A DNA stretch of 64,000 nucleotides from Bacillota bacterium (GTDB lineage: Bacteria; Bacillota; Limnochordia; DTU087; JAAYGB01). The notes under the pieces were generated by a model that was not told the DNA's origin, made no database searches, and saw only the letters and a list, made by a program, of their open reading frames with translations. The DNA lies in the NCBI GenBank assembly GCA_012727955.1, contig JAAYGB010000047.1, forward strand, positions 59,282 to 123,281, written 5' to 3'. Positions 17,802-25,739 of this stretch are shown piece after piece. Both the position numbers and the translations under genes were made by a program. The stretch's first letter is position 1, and every line of letters starts with the position of its first letter.

Positions 17802-17846
17802 AAACAGACTACCCCGGGCAAAGAGGTTACTCGGGATAGCCTGTTT
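17802..17846 (-). terminator. Imperfect inverted repeat between the peptide-binding-protein gene and the erm promoter
   Basis: AAACAG-CTA-CCCG at 17802-17816 pairs imperfectly with CGGG-TAG-CTGTTT at 17831-17846. It could end transcription of the binding-protein gene (stop at 17884) before the erm promoter. The T-run is weak. Confidence 0.5.
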
Positions 17847-17883
17847 GCCTAGTGGAAGCTAGATTCTGGTTAAAGGGATAGCC

Positions 17884-19779
17884 CTATTTGATAAACCACT
17901 GCTCTGGATAGGTAATTCGCCACCAGCTCATGTCATCGCCCCAGGGCATATGCTCCGGGAAGTTGTGGAGGCGGTTAGCAGCGACAATTGGTCTTTGGGA
18001 CAGTCCCACGGTGCCAAGAATCCATAGATTTTCCGCCTGATTATCCCAGATCCTTTCGGCTATCTCTTGGTATTCCGCGTCAGATTCGACAGTATACCAG
18101 TCCTGGAAGGCATTCATGAACTCCATGAAAGCCTCGGCTGCTGGGCCGCTGGGCTCTTCACCCTGTTCTCCATCGGTATTGAGCCATTGCTTCCAGGCAT
18201 AGGCCCAACCGACTTCAGAAGTTGGGTTGAACTTAGTGACATCGGGAAGGCTGACCCGGGATTCTGTCATTCGGTCGATCATCCAGACCCCGACTCCTAC
18301 CTCTCCCGCCTCAACCATGGTGGTATAGAGGGTGCGTTCGTGGGAGCTGAGGACGGTACGGACACCAACCTTTTCCCAGTAGTCTCTGACCAGTTCCAGG
18401 ACGGAGTTGGCAAAGGCCAGGGTGGAACTGTAGTTGATGGTGACGGTGAAGGTCTCGCCATCGGGGGTTCGGCGGAATCCATCGGCACCCCGCTCAAATC
18501 CTAGTTCATCCAACAGTTGGTTTGCCCTTGCCGGATCGTATTCGGCATAGGCCTTGGCCCACTCTTCTTTGAAGAAGCTGTTGTTGGGATGTACCGTGGC
18601 CTGCATGGGGACACCAAAGCCGAAGAAGACCAAGTCGTTAATCTCTTCTCGGTTAATCGCCAGGGATAGGGCCTGACGGAACTTGGCCTGTTGATAGATC
18701 TCTCTCAGCTTGGGATCCTTGTGACAGAGGTTAAAGCCAATGCCAATATCCGCAGGCACGGTGCTAGTCCATAGGAGCAATCGATAGTCTCCCCGGGCTT
18801 CGCTTTCCTTGAGAATGGAGATATCGGAGATCTCCAGACTTCTGCCACAGATGTCTAGGTCGCCGCTGAGGGCCCGCATTACCAGCATCTCCCGCTCCAG
18901 AACATCGACAACGATGGAGTCAATATAGGGTAGTTGGTTACCCTCGGTATCAACGGCTAGGTAGTAGGGATTGTGCTCTAGGCGAATACGGCTGGGATTG
19001 CGCTCCACAATCATCCAGGGATTGAGGGTAGGCAGATTGAGATCTACTTGGCCTGGGGTGATATTACTGTGGTTCTGGAAGGACTGGTACCAGAATTCCA
19101 GTCCCTCTTCTTTAGCCAGTTCATTGGCATCGGGGTTGTACTTGATATGCCACTGCTTAACGTAGTGTTTGGGATGGAACATGTTCCCCTGTTGGGAGCC
19201 CCAGTAGGCTAAGTAGGAGATAATTGGCTTGAAGGGGACAGCAAACTCGATTCTAATCGTGTAGTCATCGATCTTCTCGAAGACCGCTAGCTCTCCCCCT
19301 GGGCTCCACATCGCTGGCTTTACCGGAGTCAATTCGTCGTTACCAATGACATCCTCCCACCAGAACATGATGTCATCGGCGGTGAAGGGATGACCATCGG
19401 ACCACTTGGTTCCTTCTCGGAGGGTGATGGTGAGGACGCGATTGTCCTCCGAGAACTCGTATCCCTTAGCCAGGTAGGGGATAATCTCTTCGGTCTCGGG
19501 ATCTAGCCAGAAAAGATAGGGGATCCGGATGTGGGAATGCCCGTCGCTGGACCAGGTGTTGGGTTCGGTGGTAGCTGTGCGTAAAGTTCCCCCGTAGACC
19601 CCAACTTCGTCAAAGGGCCTGATGACCAGGGGTTCTACCGGCAGCCGTTCCTCTACAGGGGGCAGCAGTCCCTTCTGGACTTGTTCCGCCAGCATGGGAG
19701 ACTCATTGTAGGCCGCCGCACCCACTGACAGCAAGAGGATCAGACTGAGACAGAACACTACAATCTTCTTGGTTCTCAT
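17884..19779 (-). CDS. Family 5 extracellular solute-binding protein (oligopeptide/dipeptide type)
   Basis: A 631-residue exported binding protein. It has a signal peptide ending near VGAAA and the SBP_bac_5 pattern 'EDNRVLTITLREGTKWSDGHPFTADD' (in parts, residues ~120-150), followed by 'RQALSLAINREEIND' in the middle. There is no lipobox cysteine, so it would be free in a periplasm-like space or anchored otherwise. Family members bind peptides, oligosaccharides or nickel. The length and the 'PLPYIDSIVV'-like region resemble large members that bind glycans. No permease or ATPase genes are adjacent. Confidence 0.93.
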   Translation of the reverse strand: MRTKKIVVFCLSLILLLSVGAAAYNESPMLAEQVQKGLLPPVEERLPVEPLVIRPFDEVGVYGGTLRTATTEPNTWSSDGHSHIRIPYLFWLDPETEEIIPYLAKGYEFSEDNRVLTITLREGTKWSDGHPFTADDIMFWWEDVIGNDELTPVKPAMWSPGGELAVFEKIDDYTIRIEFAVPFKPIISYLAYWGSQQGNMFHPKHYVKQWHIKYNPDANELAKEEGLEFWYQSFQNHSNITPGQVDLNLPTLNPWMIVERNPSRIRLEHNPYYLAVDTEGNQLPYIDSIVVDVLEREMLVMRALSGDLDICGRSLEISDISILKESEARGDYRLLLWTSTVPADIGIGFNLCHKDPKLREIYQQAKFRQALSLAINREEINDLVFFGFGVPMQATVHPNNSFFKEEWAKAYAEYDPARANQLLDELGFERGADGFRRTPDGETFTVTINYSSTLAFANSVLELVRDYWEKVGVRTVLSSHERTLYTTMVEAGEVGVGVWMIDRMTESRVSLPDVTKFNPTSEVGWAYAWKQWLNTDGEQGEEPSGPAAEAFMEFMNAFQDWYTVESDAEYQEIAERIWDNQAENLWILGTVGLSQRPIVAANRLHNFPEHMPWGDDMSWWRITYPEQWFIK

Positions 19780-19893
19780 TGCAACACTTCCTTTCTCGTT
19801 CTAGAGTCTTGTCCACTACTATTTATACCCAGATAATTATCAGAAAATTCCTCCAATCCGGATCTGAGGCTACAAATTCTACCCGACAGCTTG

Positions 19894-19940
19894 AAAAAAC
19901 GGCCCTGCTGGTCTTGGTGCTGTTTTGGCCTGGCAAGGCC
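19894..19940 (-). terminator. Terminator-like hairpin in the leader of the peptide-binding-protein gene
   Basis: On the minus strand GGCCTTGC (19933-19940) pairs with GCAGGGCC (19901-19908) with one wobble, followed by GTTTTTT. It lies about 115 bases before the binding-protein start, so it may be an attenuator or the end of a small RNA. Confidence 0.6.
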
Positions 19941-20094
19941 TCAATGGTGAGAAACAGCTCGGACCTCATGAGACTGCCGCCCCGTGGAGCCATTGACCAG
20001 CTGACCCATGCCGATGAATTGTTGCTTAACTCTACCTCTGGTCTACTGCACAAGGGTACCAAGGCATAGCTAAGAGACTTTCCGGAGAACATGC

Positions 20095-20130
20095 AAAAAC
20101 CCCACCCCCGGCAGTCCCCAGGGATGGGGT
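20095..20130 (-). terminator. Terminator after ypeB
   Basis: On the minus strand a GC-rich CCCCA/TGGGG stem lies 20 bases past the ypeB stop and is followed by TTTTT. Confidence 0.8.
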
Positions 20131-20150
20131 AAGTTGGTTGTGAGTTGAAG

Positions 20151-21524
20151 TTACATGGTCAATTGACCATCCTCGCTGTCGATGATCAGCAGGATATCTC
20201 TGACATCTCCAGTGATAGCGTCGACGTAGAAAATGTAGGGTTCGCCCTCTTGGGTTTGTGTCTTGAATTCCCAGCAGAAGGCCTCCTGTCCCGTTACCTG
20301 CGGGATAATGGCCAAGTTGGTATCTAGGATCTCAACGCTGGGAGTGACCACCTTTCGGGCGTCCTCTTCGGTGATCTTGGGCTCCTGGATATCCCGTTGG
20401 TGATGGTTCATCAGATACTGTAGGCCCTCAAAACCAAGGATTTCACCGTTATCCAGGGCTACCTTGATCTTAATCATGTCAGGGTAGATGATCACGTCTC
20501 CACTCTTCCGGGCAAAGGGGATAATGGCCACCCCATCGGGATGGTGGATGTAGGTCGGGACCATGTCGGTATAACCTCGGGACTGGAGGAACTCCGTGGC
20601 CCGTTCCACCGCCTGCTCCAGGGAGATCTTTGCTGGCCCAACCCGGCGGTATCGCAGCATACTAATGACGTGACCGCCCTTACGGGAGATATCAAAGGTG
20701 AAATTAGGTCCGTCGTTATTGTTATCGTCTTCGTTGCGCACCTCGATGCTCCAACCAGGAATGCGACCCCGAATCTCTCCGGTCCTGACCGCTACGGGAT
20801 TGGATAGGGCATCGTTTTCGGGGATGAAATCCAAGGCCTTTCGCTTAGCCTGGTCTTCGTCAATCTCTGCGCCCGTCAGGCCCCTAGGCTCCCTATCGGT
20901 CAGATGATCGGAGAAGGGTCCGTCGTAAATCAGGGTTGGGTATTCGTCCATCTGCTTTTCAATGTCCTCAAATCCGGTGGTCTGTATTTCCTTCGATTTT
21001 TCCCGGAGGCGAGGATTGGCAGTGCGGTGAAGCTCTACCCAGCTGAGTTTGCCGCTGTTGACGTCGGCCTGAATTCCCTGCAGGGATCGGCCCAGTTCAT
21101 CGGCTTCCTTGCGCAGCCGTGCCAGCGTTTGTTGCTCCTCTTCAGTTAGAGTCTGGCCCATGCTGTTTTTGCGCAAGAGGCTGAAGGCATAGTCGCCGGC
21201 TTGGCTGAGAAACTTTTCGGTGCGCATCATCGTCCCCTGGGCCAAGGGTAATCGTCCGAGGTTAGCCTGTGCCTCGGCGGCATGGCGCCACACATCGGAG
21301 AGGTTAACTAGGTTTTGCTCCAATGTATTGGAGACCAGGGCTTTGGCCAGTTTGACTTGGACATTTTCCATGTTCTCCAAGAGTGCAGAGAAGGAGTGCC
21401 TGTACCCATTGGCGACAGTAACCTGCAGTTGTTCTCGGACATTTCTTTCGTTGTAGCCATAGTACCCCGCTGCGATGAGTCCCAGCGCGAGTAGGGCTAC
21501 TACCGGTATAGTCCAGTTTTTCAC
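20151..21524 (-). CDS. ypeB: Germination protein YpeB
   Basis: A 457-residue protein with an N-terminal membrane helix (TIPVVALLALGLIAAGYYGY) and a long helical region to about residue 190. It ends in PepSY-like domains ('ISLEQAVERATEFLQSRGY', 'ITEEDARKVVTP', 'PYIFYVDAITGDVRDI'). Length and order match YpeB, which holds and stabilises the cortex-lytic enzyme SleB in dormant spores. It lies 22 bases after a sleB-like gene, the usual sleB-ypeB arrangement. Its presence strongly supports endospore formation. Confidence 0.95.
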   Translation of the reverse strand: MKNWTIPVVALLALGLIAAGYYGYNERNVREQLQVTVANGYRHSFSALLENMENVQVKLAKALVSNTLEQNLVNLSDVWRHAAEAQANLGRLPLAQGTMMRTEKFLSQAGDYAFSLLRKNSMGQTLTEEEQQTLARLRKEADELGRSLQGIQADVNSGKLSWVELHRTANPRLREKSKEIQTTGFEDIEKQMDEYPTLIYDGPFSDHLTDREPRGLTGAEIDEDQAKRKALDFIPENDALSNPVAVRTGEIRGRIPGWSIEVRNEDDNNNDGPNFTFDISRKGGHVISMLRYRRVGPAKISLEQAVERATEFLQSRGYTDMVPTYIHHPDGVAIIPFARKSGDVIIYPDMIKIKVALDNGEILGFEGLQYLMNHHQRDIQEPKITEEDARKVVTPSVEILDTNLAIIPQVTGQEAFCWEFKTQTQEGEPYIFYVDAITGDVRDILLIIDSEDGQLTM

Positions 21525-21546
21525 GTTGATTGACTCCTTTCCAGCC

Positions 21547-22023
21547 CTATCTGGCGAAAACGTGGCTTCCTATACGACGGACTACGGTGCGGGACCAGAT
21601 CCATTTGCTGCTGATGGGTTTACTGGGATTCCAAAAGAAGAGACATCCCTGGGTGGGGTCCCAGCCGTTCATGGCATCCCTGGCGGCTCTAATCGCGCTG
21701 TCGTCGGGAGACCGTTGCCAGACCAGTCCGTTGGTCACGGACTCGAAGGCATGGGGCTGGTGCATAACTCCGCTGAGGGAGTTGGGAAACTGGGGATCCT
21801 TGACCCGGTTCAAAATCACTGCACCAACGGCAACTTGGCCTTCGTAGGGCTCACCTTGGGCTTCTGCGGCTATTAGGCGGGCCAACAGATCCGCCTCATT
21901 GGCGGAGACACTCTGGGCCTCTGCCGGACCCCCTATCTTGTCCTTTGTCAACAAGAGGGAATAGCCGATAACTCCGAAAAAGAGAACTGCTGCAATAATA
22001 GACAGGAGCATCTTTCTGCTCAC
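21547..22023 (-). CDS. SleB-like spore cortex-lytic enzyme, short form
   Basis: A 158-residue protein with one N-terminal membrane helix and a SleB/CwlJ catalytic domain ('LARLIAAEAQGEPYEGQVAVG', 'GCLFFWNPSKPISSKW'). The catalytic Glu of 'AAEAQGEP' is intact. It lacks the peptidoglycan-binding repeats of the neighbour, and in domain content it is closer to CwlJ, which also lacks them. GTG 22023 is preferred to ATG 22029 because AAGGAGG would be only two bases from the ATG. It is co-transcribed between the long SleB paralogue and ypeB. Confidence 0.92.
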   Translation of the reverse strand: MSRKMLLSIIAAVLFFGVIGYSLLLTKDKIGGPAEAQSVSANEADLLARLIAAEAQGEPYEGQVAVGAVILNRVKDPQFPNSLSGVMHQPHAFESVTNGLVWQRSPDDSAIRAARDAMNGWDPTQGCLFFWNPSKPISSKWIWSRTVVRRIGSHVFAR

Positions 22024-22086
22024 GAACATACCCTCCTTACCCTAATTGCGGGGACCATTTGCGGCAGTTAGAGTCTGGGATCTGAC

Positions 22087-23064
22087 TTATCGGGCAAAGA
22101 CGTGACTGCCAATTTGTGTGACAATCGGTCGGGACCAAATCCACTTACTACTGATGGGCTTACTGGGATTCCAGAAGAAGAGACATCCGTAGGTGGGATC
22201 ATATCCATTCAGAGCATCCCTGGCGGCACTGATAGCCGTCTGATCCGGTGTCCGACGCCAAATTAGCCCATTGGTTACGGATTCGAAGGCATGGGGTTGG
22301 TAAATCACTCCGCTTAAGGAGTTGGGAAACTGAGGACTTCGCACCCGATTCATAATTACGGCCCCGACGGCAGCTTGTCCCTTGTAGGGTTCTCCTTCAG
22401 CCTCTGCCGCGATCACTCGAGCTAACAGATTGAGGTCGTTATTCGTTGATACCGGCGCTCTATATGTAACCTGTTGTGTCCTTGGGGTGGTAGTTTGCCC
22501 AGTGCCCAAACCCAAAGCTCTCCAAGTGGCCGGCCCCACCAGACCATCCACCCGTAGTCCGTTTCTCGCCTGGAATTGCCGGACTGCCTGGGCTGTAGCG
22601 TTACCGAAAATGCCATCGATGGCACCTCGGTAATAACCCCATTCCTGCAGTTTCCACTGTACCAATCGTACGTTGGCCCCTCGGGAGCCCCAATACAGGG
22701 TAGGACGTCCCTGAGCTTGGGCAGAAACTGTTCCGCTACCTCCTCCTGTCCCTGGGTTGAAGCCCAGAGCCCTCCAGGTGGCCGGACCGACGATCCCGTC
22801 AGCGGTAAGGCCATTTCTGGCTTGGAATTGTTTCACAGCTTGCGATGTAGCGGTGCCGAAGATGCCATCAACGGCTCCCTTATAGTAGCCCCATTGCTGG
22901 AGTCTAGATTGTACCAACCGGACATTGGCCCCACTGGTGCCCCAGTACAAAATAGGACGTGATTGGGCCTGTGCTTCCTTGTTGCTGGGAATGAGGTCAT
23001 AGTGGCTGATCACTGCCATGGCAAGCAGTACCAGGACTAACAGACCCCAGAATCTCTTTTTCAT
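22087..23064 (-). CDS. sleB: SleB-like spore cortex-lytic enzyme with two peptidoglycan-binding domains
   Basis: A 325-residue protein with a membrane helix or signal segment and two near-identical PG_binding_1 domains (each 'GANVRLVQ..L..WGYY.GA.DGIFG'). The C-terminal SleB hydrolase domain ('RVIAAEAEGEPYKGQAAVG', 'GCLFFWNPSKPISSKW') is a lytic transglycosylase-type enzyme acting on spore cortex. It is the first gene of sleB-sleB-ypeB. ATG 23064 is chosen since GGGAGG lies nine bases upstream; an upstream in-frame start has no ribosome site. Classical SleB has one binding domain, so two is unusual. Confidence 0.94.
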   Translation of the reverse strand: MKKRFWGLLVLVLLAMAVISHYDLIPSNKEAQAQSRPILYWGTSGANVRLVQSRLQQWGYYKGAVDGIFGTATSQAVKQFQARNGLTADGIVGPATWRALGFNPGTGGGSGTVSAQAQGRPTLYWGSRGANVRLVQWKLQEWGYYRGAIDGIFGNATAQAVRQFQARNGLRVDGLVGPATWRALGLGTGQTTTPRTQQVTYRAPVSTNNDLNLLARVIAAEAEGEPYKGQAAVGAVIMNRVRSPQFPNSLSGVIYQPHAFESVTNGLIWRRTPDQTAISAARDALNGYDPTYGCLFFWNPSKPISSKWIWSRPIVTQIGSHVFAR

Positions 23065-23255
23065 GAACATCTGCCTCCCTATTATCCTGCAATGGTTTGG
23101 CTCTAGGGTTATTCTCATAATTTGAGGACCTTATTTATTCACCGTAAACAGTGGTCTAATTTGGAAAAGATGGGCAGTATAGAACTGGTTATCTAACAGG
23201 GATTCATTCAAAAGTGTATAATTGTGGTAGTAGGATCGTAAGAGGAGGGTGACAA

Positions 23256-24107
23256 GTGTTTAAAATTGGGGTAATGGCCGATTCCTTTAGGCTTCCCATA
23301 AGAGAGGGAATCAAGAAATCCGCTGAGGTGGGGGCTGCCGGGTTGCAGCTGTACGCTGTGGCCGGCGAGATGGATCCCGATAATCTCGATGCAGCTGCTC
23401 GGCAGGACCTACTGCAATTCATCAAGGACCAAGGATTGGTGGTCGCCGCTGTTTGTGGAGACCTGGGTGGACACGGTTTTGCTGTTGCTGAAGATAATCC
23501 GGCAAAGATTGAAAAATCCAAGAAGATCGTCGACTTGGCCAAGGATCTAGAGTCCAATGTTATCACCACCCATATCGGGGTTATTCCCGAGGCCGAGACC
23601 GATGTGCGGAAAGTGATGCGGGACGCCTGTAATGAGCTGGGTGCCTACGCGGAAAGTGTTGGGGCCTGCTTTGCCATCGAAACCGGACCGGAGACGGCGA
23701 AGGTCTTGAAGGGTTTCTTGGATGAGCTGGACACCAAGGGTGTCAGGGTGAACTATGACCCAGCTAACCTGGTGATGGTTACCGGTGACGATCCCGTTGA
23801 GGGAGTTAGAACTCTGGGAGACTACATCGTTCACACCCATGCCAAGGATGGCATTATGAGGCAGAAGACGGATCCGAAGGTGATCTATGACTACTTCGCC
23901 GAGGGTGGCATTGAAGACATGCGGCTCTCTGACTATTTCCTAGAGACCCCCTTGGGTCAGGGACAGGTAGACTGGCCGGCATACCTCAAGGCTCTAGAGG
24001 AAATTGGATATAACGGGTTCTTGACCATCGAGCGTGAAGTGGGAGAGGATCCAGAAAAGGACATCCGAGAAGCCGTCGTATTTCTCCAAAACTTACTTCG
24101 TAAGTAA
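23256..24107 (+). CDS. Sugar phosphate isomerase/epimerase (TIM barrel)
   Basis: A 283-residue TIM-barrel protein of the xylose-isomerase-like family. Metal-site motifs are 'CFAIETGPE' (Glu), 'VNYDPANLVM' (Asp), 'VHTHAKDGIM' (His, Asp) and 'GFLTIEREVGED' (Glu). It is a distinct subgroup from the gene at 15013. GTG 23256 follows AGGAGGG. The gene stands alone and its last codons run into a tandem palindromic repeat, followed by a strong terminator. The substrate is unknown. Confidence 0.93.
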   Translation: MFKIGVMADSFRLPIREGIKKSAEVGAAGLQLYAVAGEMDPDNLDAAARQDLLQFIKDQGLVVAAVCGDLGGHGFAVAEDNPAKIEKSKKIVDLAKDLESNVITTHIGVIPEAETDVRKVMRDACNELGAYAESVGACFAIETGPETAKVLKGFLDELDTKGVRVNYDPANLVMVTGDDPVEGVRTLGDYIVHTHAKDGIMRQKTDPKVIYDYFAEGGIEDMRLSDYFLETPLGQGQVDWPAYLKALEEIGYNGFLTIEREVGEDPEKDIREAVVFLQNLLRK

Positions 24108-24174
24108 CTTACTTCGTAAGTAACTTGCTTCGCGAGTAGCTTGCTGGGCAAGTTAGCTTGAGCAGCAAGCAAAC
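24093..24174 (+). repeat. Five tandem 16-17-bp palindromic units at the 3' end of the isomerase gene
   Basis: The units start at 24093, 24109, 24125, 24141 and 24158. The first two are identical (TTACTTCGTAAGTAAC) and each can form a hairpin TTACTT/AAGTAA. Units three to five diverge but keep compensating arms (TTGCTTCGCGAGTAGC). The first unit overlaps the gene's last codons and stop. Confidence 0.85.
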
Positions 24175-24196
24175 ATACTGCGAGGATTGAAAATCA

Positions 24197-24244
24197 AAAA
24201 CAGCCGCTCACTGGGAGTTGATCCCGATGAGGGGCTGTTTTTTG
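24197..24244 (+). terminator. Terminator after the isomerase gene
   Basis: AAACAGCC pairs with GGCTGTTT with an inner CTCA..TGGGA/TCCC..TGAG stem, followed by a T-run. Confidence 0.88.
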
Positions 24245-24596
24245 CTTATCTTTCCTGTATCTTGTAATAGCGGAACTCATTGCCAAAGGGCAGGAGCCGA
24301 TTCCAGCGATACTTCTCCGATGATGATTGAGATGCTTGAGCGGGACCGGCGATGGGACGAAGGGGAGTACTTCTTCCCTCGGCCTTCCAGTATTTCCAGT
24401 AGGTAGTTCCGATCTTAAGCACAGAGCATTTCCCCTCTCTTAGGTAGATACTGTAGTGGCAGTTACAGGATCAGCGTATGCCTGGGACTGCCCCTCGTGC
24501 TGAGAGGCAAGGGCCCATTTCCTTCCGCCTGGAGGTTCTCCTCGAGAACAAGACTCGGTACACTGTTGATGTTTGGAAGTAGGGGAAGAACTTCAA

Positions 24597-24658
24597 GGGG
24601 AAATTCCCCAGAGTCTTGAGTAATTTCCCGGGAAATACCGGGACATTTCCCGGGAAAT
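24597..24658. repeat. Paired perfect palindromes ATTTCCCGGGAAAT with a related third site
   Basis: ATTTCCCGGGAAAT occurs at 24623-24636 and 24645-24658, centres exactly 22 bp apart, about two helical turns. A related palindrome GGGGAAATTCCCC lies at 24597-24609. Phased palindromes like these are typical of dimeric repressor operators, but no adjacent promoter or gene is evident. Confidence 0.8.
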
Positions 24659-24778
24659 AGTGACAGAAAATAGGAAATATTACCTGGAAAGGGGCAGGGG
24701 GTAGAAAAGAACACAAAATACCATTGGCCTGCCGTACGTATTAGGAGGCTTTAGGCTAAATGATGAATCTGTAACTAA

Positions 24779-24837
24779 CCTTTGGCTCCTCTCGGCTAGA
24801 GCAGCCAAAGGTGATAATTCCAACAGAATAATGTTGG
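24779..24837 (+). other. Two successive hairpins in gene-free DNA
   Basis: CCTTTGGCT (24779-24787) pairs with AGCCAAAGG (24803-24811), with an inner CTCT/AGAG stem. Next ATTCCAACA pairs with TGTTGGAAT-like bases at about 24818-24837. There is no T-run. A structured RNA is possible but no known family was recognised. Confidence 0.45.
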
Positions 24838-24979
24838 AAATCTATCCTGCTCATTCCTCTTGAACTGCCTTGCAAGAACTGATATATTAGTGACAGCACT
24901 TCTTGCGGGACTACAAGCCGCGGGTGCTGAGATTGGCTAATATCGCTGTTCTTGTGGCGAACTAGTTTGAAAATCATAG

Positions 24980-25009
24980 TTGACAGAGTGATTAGCCCTG
25001 TGTTATACT
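24980..25009 (+). promoter_or_regulatory. Promoter of the tRNA-Ser/tRNA-Arg pair
   Basis: TTGACA (24980-24985) and TATACT (25004-25009) are 18 bases apart, ending 31 bases before the first tRNA. Confidence 0.85.
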
Positions 25010-25040
25010 AAGTTTCGTCGATAACAAAGATGTTTTAGTC

Positions 25041-25134
25041 GGAGGAGTACCCAAGTTGGCTGAAGGGGCGGGTTTGCTAAACCTGTAGTAGGGCGTGAGC
25101 TCTAGCGAGGGTTCGAATCCCTCCTCCTCCGCCA
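25041..25134 (+). tRNA. tRNA-Ser (anticodon GCU)
   Basis: A 94-base class II tRNA with encoded CCA. The acceptor stem GGAGGAG pairs with CTCCTCC. The anticodon loop reads TTGCTAA, giving GCU for AGC/AGU serine codons. A long variable arm and the GGTTCGAATCC T-arm are present. Confidence 0.97.
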
Positions 25135-25139
25135 TTATT

Positions 25140-25216
25140 GCGCCCGTAGCTCAGCTGGATAGAGTGCTTGACTACGAATCAAGAGGTCACAGGTTCGAGT
25201 CCTGTCGGGCGCACCA
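25140..25216 (+). tRNA. tRNA-Arg (anticodon ACG)
   Basis: A 77-base tRNA with encoded CCA. GCGCCCG pairs with CGGGCGC. The anticodon loop CTACGAA gives ACG, in which A34 is normally edited to inosine by TadA to read CGU/CGC/CGA. The T-arm reads AGGTTCGAGTCCT. It is five bases after tRNA-Ser and shares its promoter. Confidence 0.97.
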
Positions 25217-25219
25217 TTC

Positions 25220-25244
25220 AAAACCCCGCTTATAGCGGGGTTTT
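25220..25244 (+). terminator. Terminator after the tRNA pair
   Basis: AAAACCCCGC pairs perfectly with GCGGGGTTTT across a five-base loop, four bases after the tRNA-Arg CCA end. Confidence 0.9.
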
Positions 25245-25271
25245 GGACTATATAGCTGATTTAGCCCGATT

Positions 25272-25299
25272 AAAACCCCGTCGAAGACGGGGTTTTTTT
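25272..25299 (+). terminator. Second terminator downstream of the tRNAs
   Basis: AAAACCCCGTC pairs with GACGGGGTTTTTTT. It shares the AAAACCCCG arm with the first terminator, suggesting a duplication. Confidence 0.85.
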
Positions 25300-25308
25300 A
25301 TTGTCTAG

Positions 25309-25335
25309 AAAGAAAAGCGGGGCCGATTTGGCCCC
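25309..25335 (-). terminator. Terminator after the tautomerase gene
   Basis: On the minus strand GGGGCC pairs with GGCCCC around a five-base loop, followed by GCTTTTCTTTC. It lies 30 bases past the tautomerase stop. Confidence 0.75.
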
Positions 25336-25366
25336 ACGCTGGTTTTTAGCAATCTTGGAGTCTATC

Positions 25367-25552
25367 CTACTTTCTGTCGGAGAGCAAAGTGCCACCTACA
25401 CTGATGTTGTCTCCGCTGTTTTCCCGGAGGACAACGGTGAAGGCTTGCTCTGGTATGTTGAGGATTTCTGCCGCAGTTTTAGTTAGCTTAGCACAGAGTT
25501 CTGCCTTGGTTTCCTTTGACATTGGCCCTGCATCAACCTGAATGATTGGCAT
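25367..25552 (-). CDS. 4-oxalocrotonate tautomerase-family protein
   Basis: A 61-residue protein of the 4-OT/tautomerase fold. It starts MPIIQVDAGPMSKETKAEL, so removal of Met exposes the catalytic Pro1. 'VVLRENSGDNISVGG' near the end holds the family's second conserved segment. Such proteins form hexamers and convert enol-keto acids; small copies in Firmicutes often have unknown substrates. ATG 25552 is used because AAGGAGG lies just before it and the family's Pro must follow Met. Confidence 0.93.
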   Translation of the reverse strand: MPIIQVDAGPMSKETKAELCAKLTKTAAEILNIPEQAFTVVLRENSGDNISVGGTLLSDRK

Positions 25553-25739
25553 AGACAATCCCTCCTTGACTATCGTCAGTATACTCAAGGGTTATTATTA
25601 GACGACGTAATTGGCGATCTACACTGGGAATCCCTTCTAGGCATTCCAGAGGTTTCCCAGTTGTTGCCGTTGAGATGTGGGATCCCTCGGTGGTAGGATC
25701 AAGATGCTAAGAACAGTAATGCCGTAGGGAGGTATTTCT

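Larger units (their letters stand above)
19780..20150. other. Gene-free stretch with two terminators
   Basis: No convincing gene lies between ypeB and the binding-protein gene. Open frames on both strands lack ribosome sites and family features. The stretch contains two minus-strand terminator-like hairpins (listed separately) with about 160 bases between them that fold into further stems, for example CAATGG/CCATTG. I found no T-box motif or known riboswitch core. Confidence 0.6.
24245..24979. other. About 735 bases without a recognisable gene
   Basis: No frame here combines a ribosome site with protein-like sequence. The stretch holds two perfect 14-bp palindromes near 24640 and a series of hairpins near 24800 (listed separately). 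The tRNA promoter marks its right end. It may be regulatory or encode an unidentified RNA. Confidence 0.6.

Noticed and set aside
19780..20090. T-box leader before the peptide-binding-protein gene
   Set aside because: The conserved AGGGTGGNACCGCG sequence is absent; only a partial TGGTACC is present.
19823..20092. Minus-strand frame of 89 codons (and an overlapping plus-strand frame)
   Set aside because: No ribosome site, no recognisable protein sequence, and it spans a terminator-like hairpin.
24463..24716. Two overlapping minus-strand frames of 81-83 codons
   Set aside because: No ribosome site; they run through the palindromes and look like non-coding sequence.
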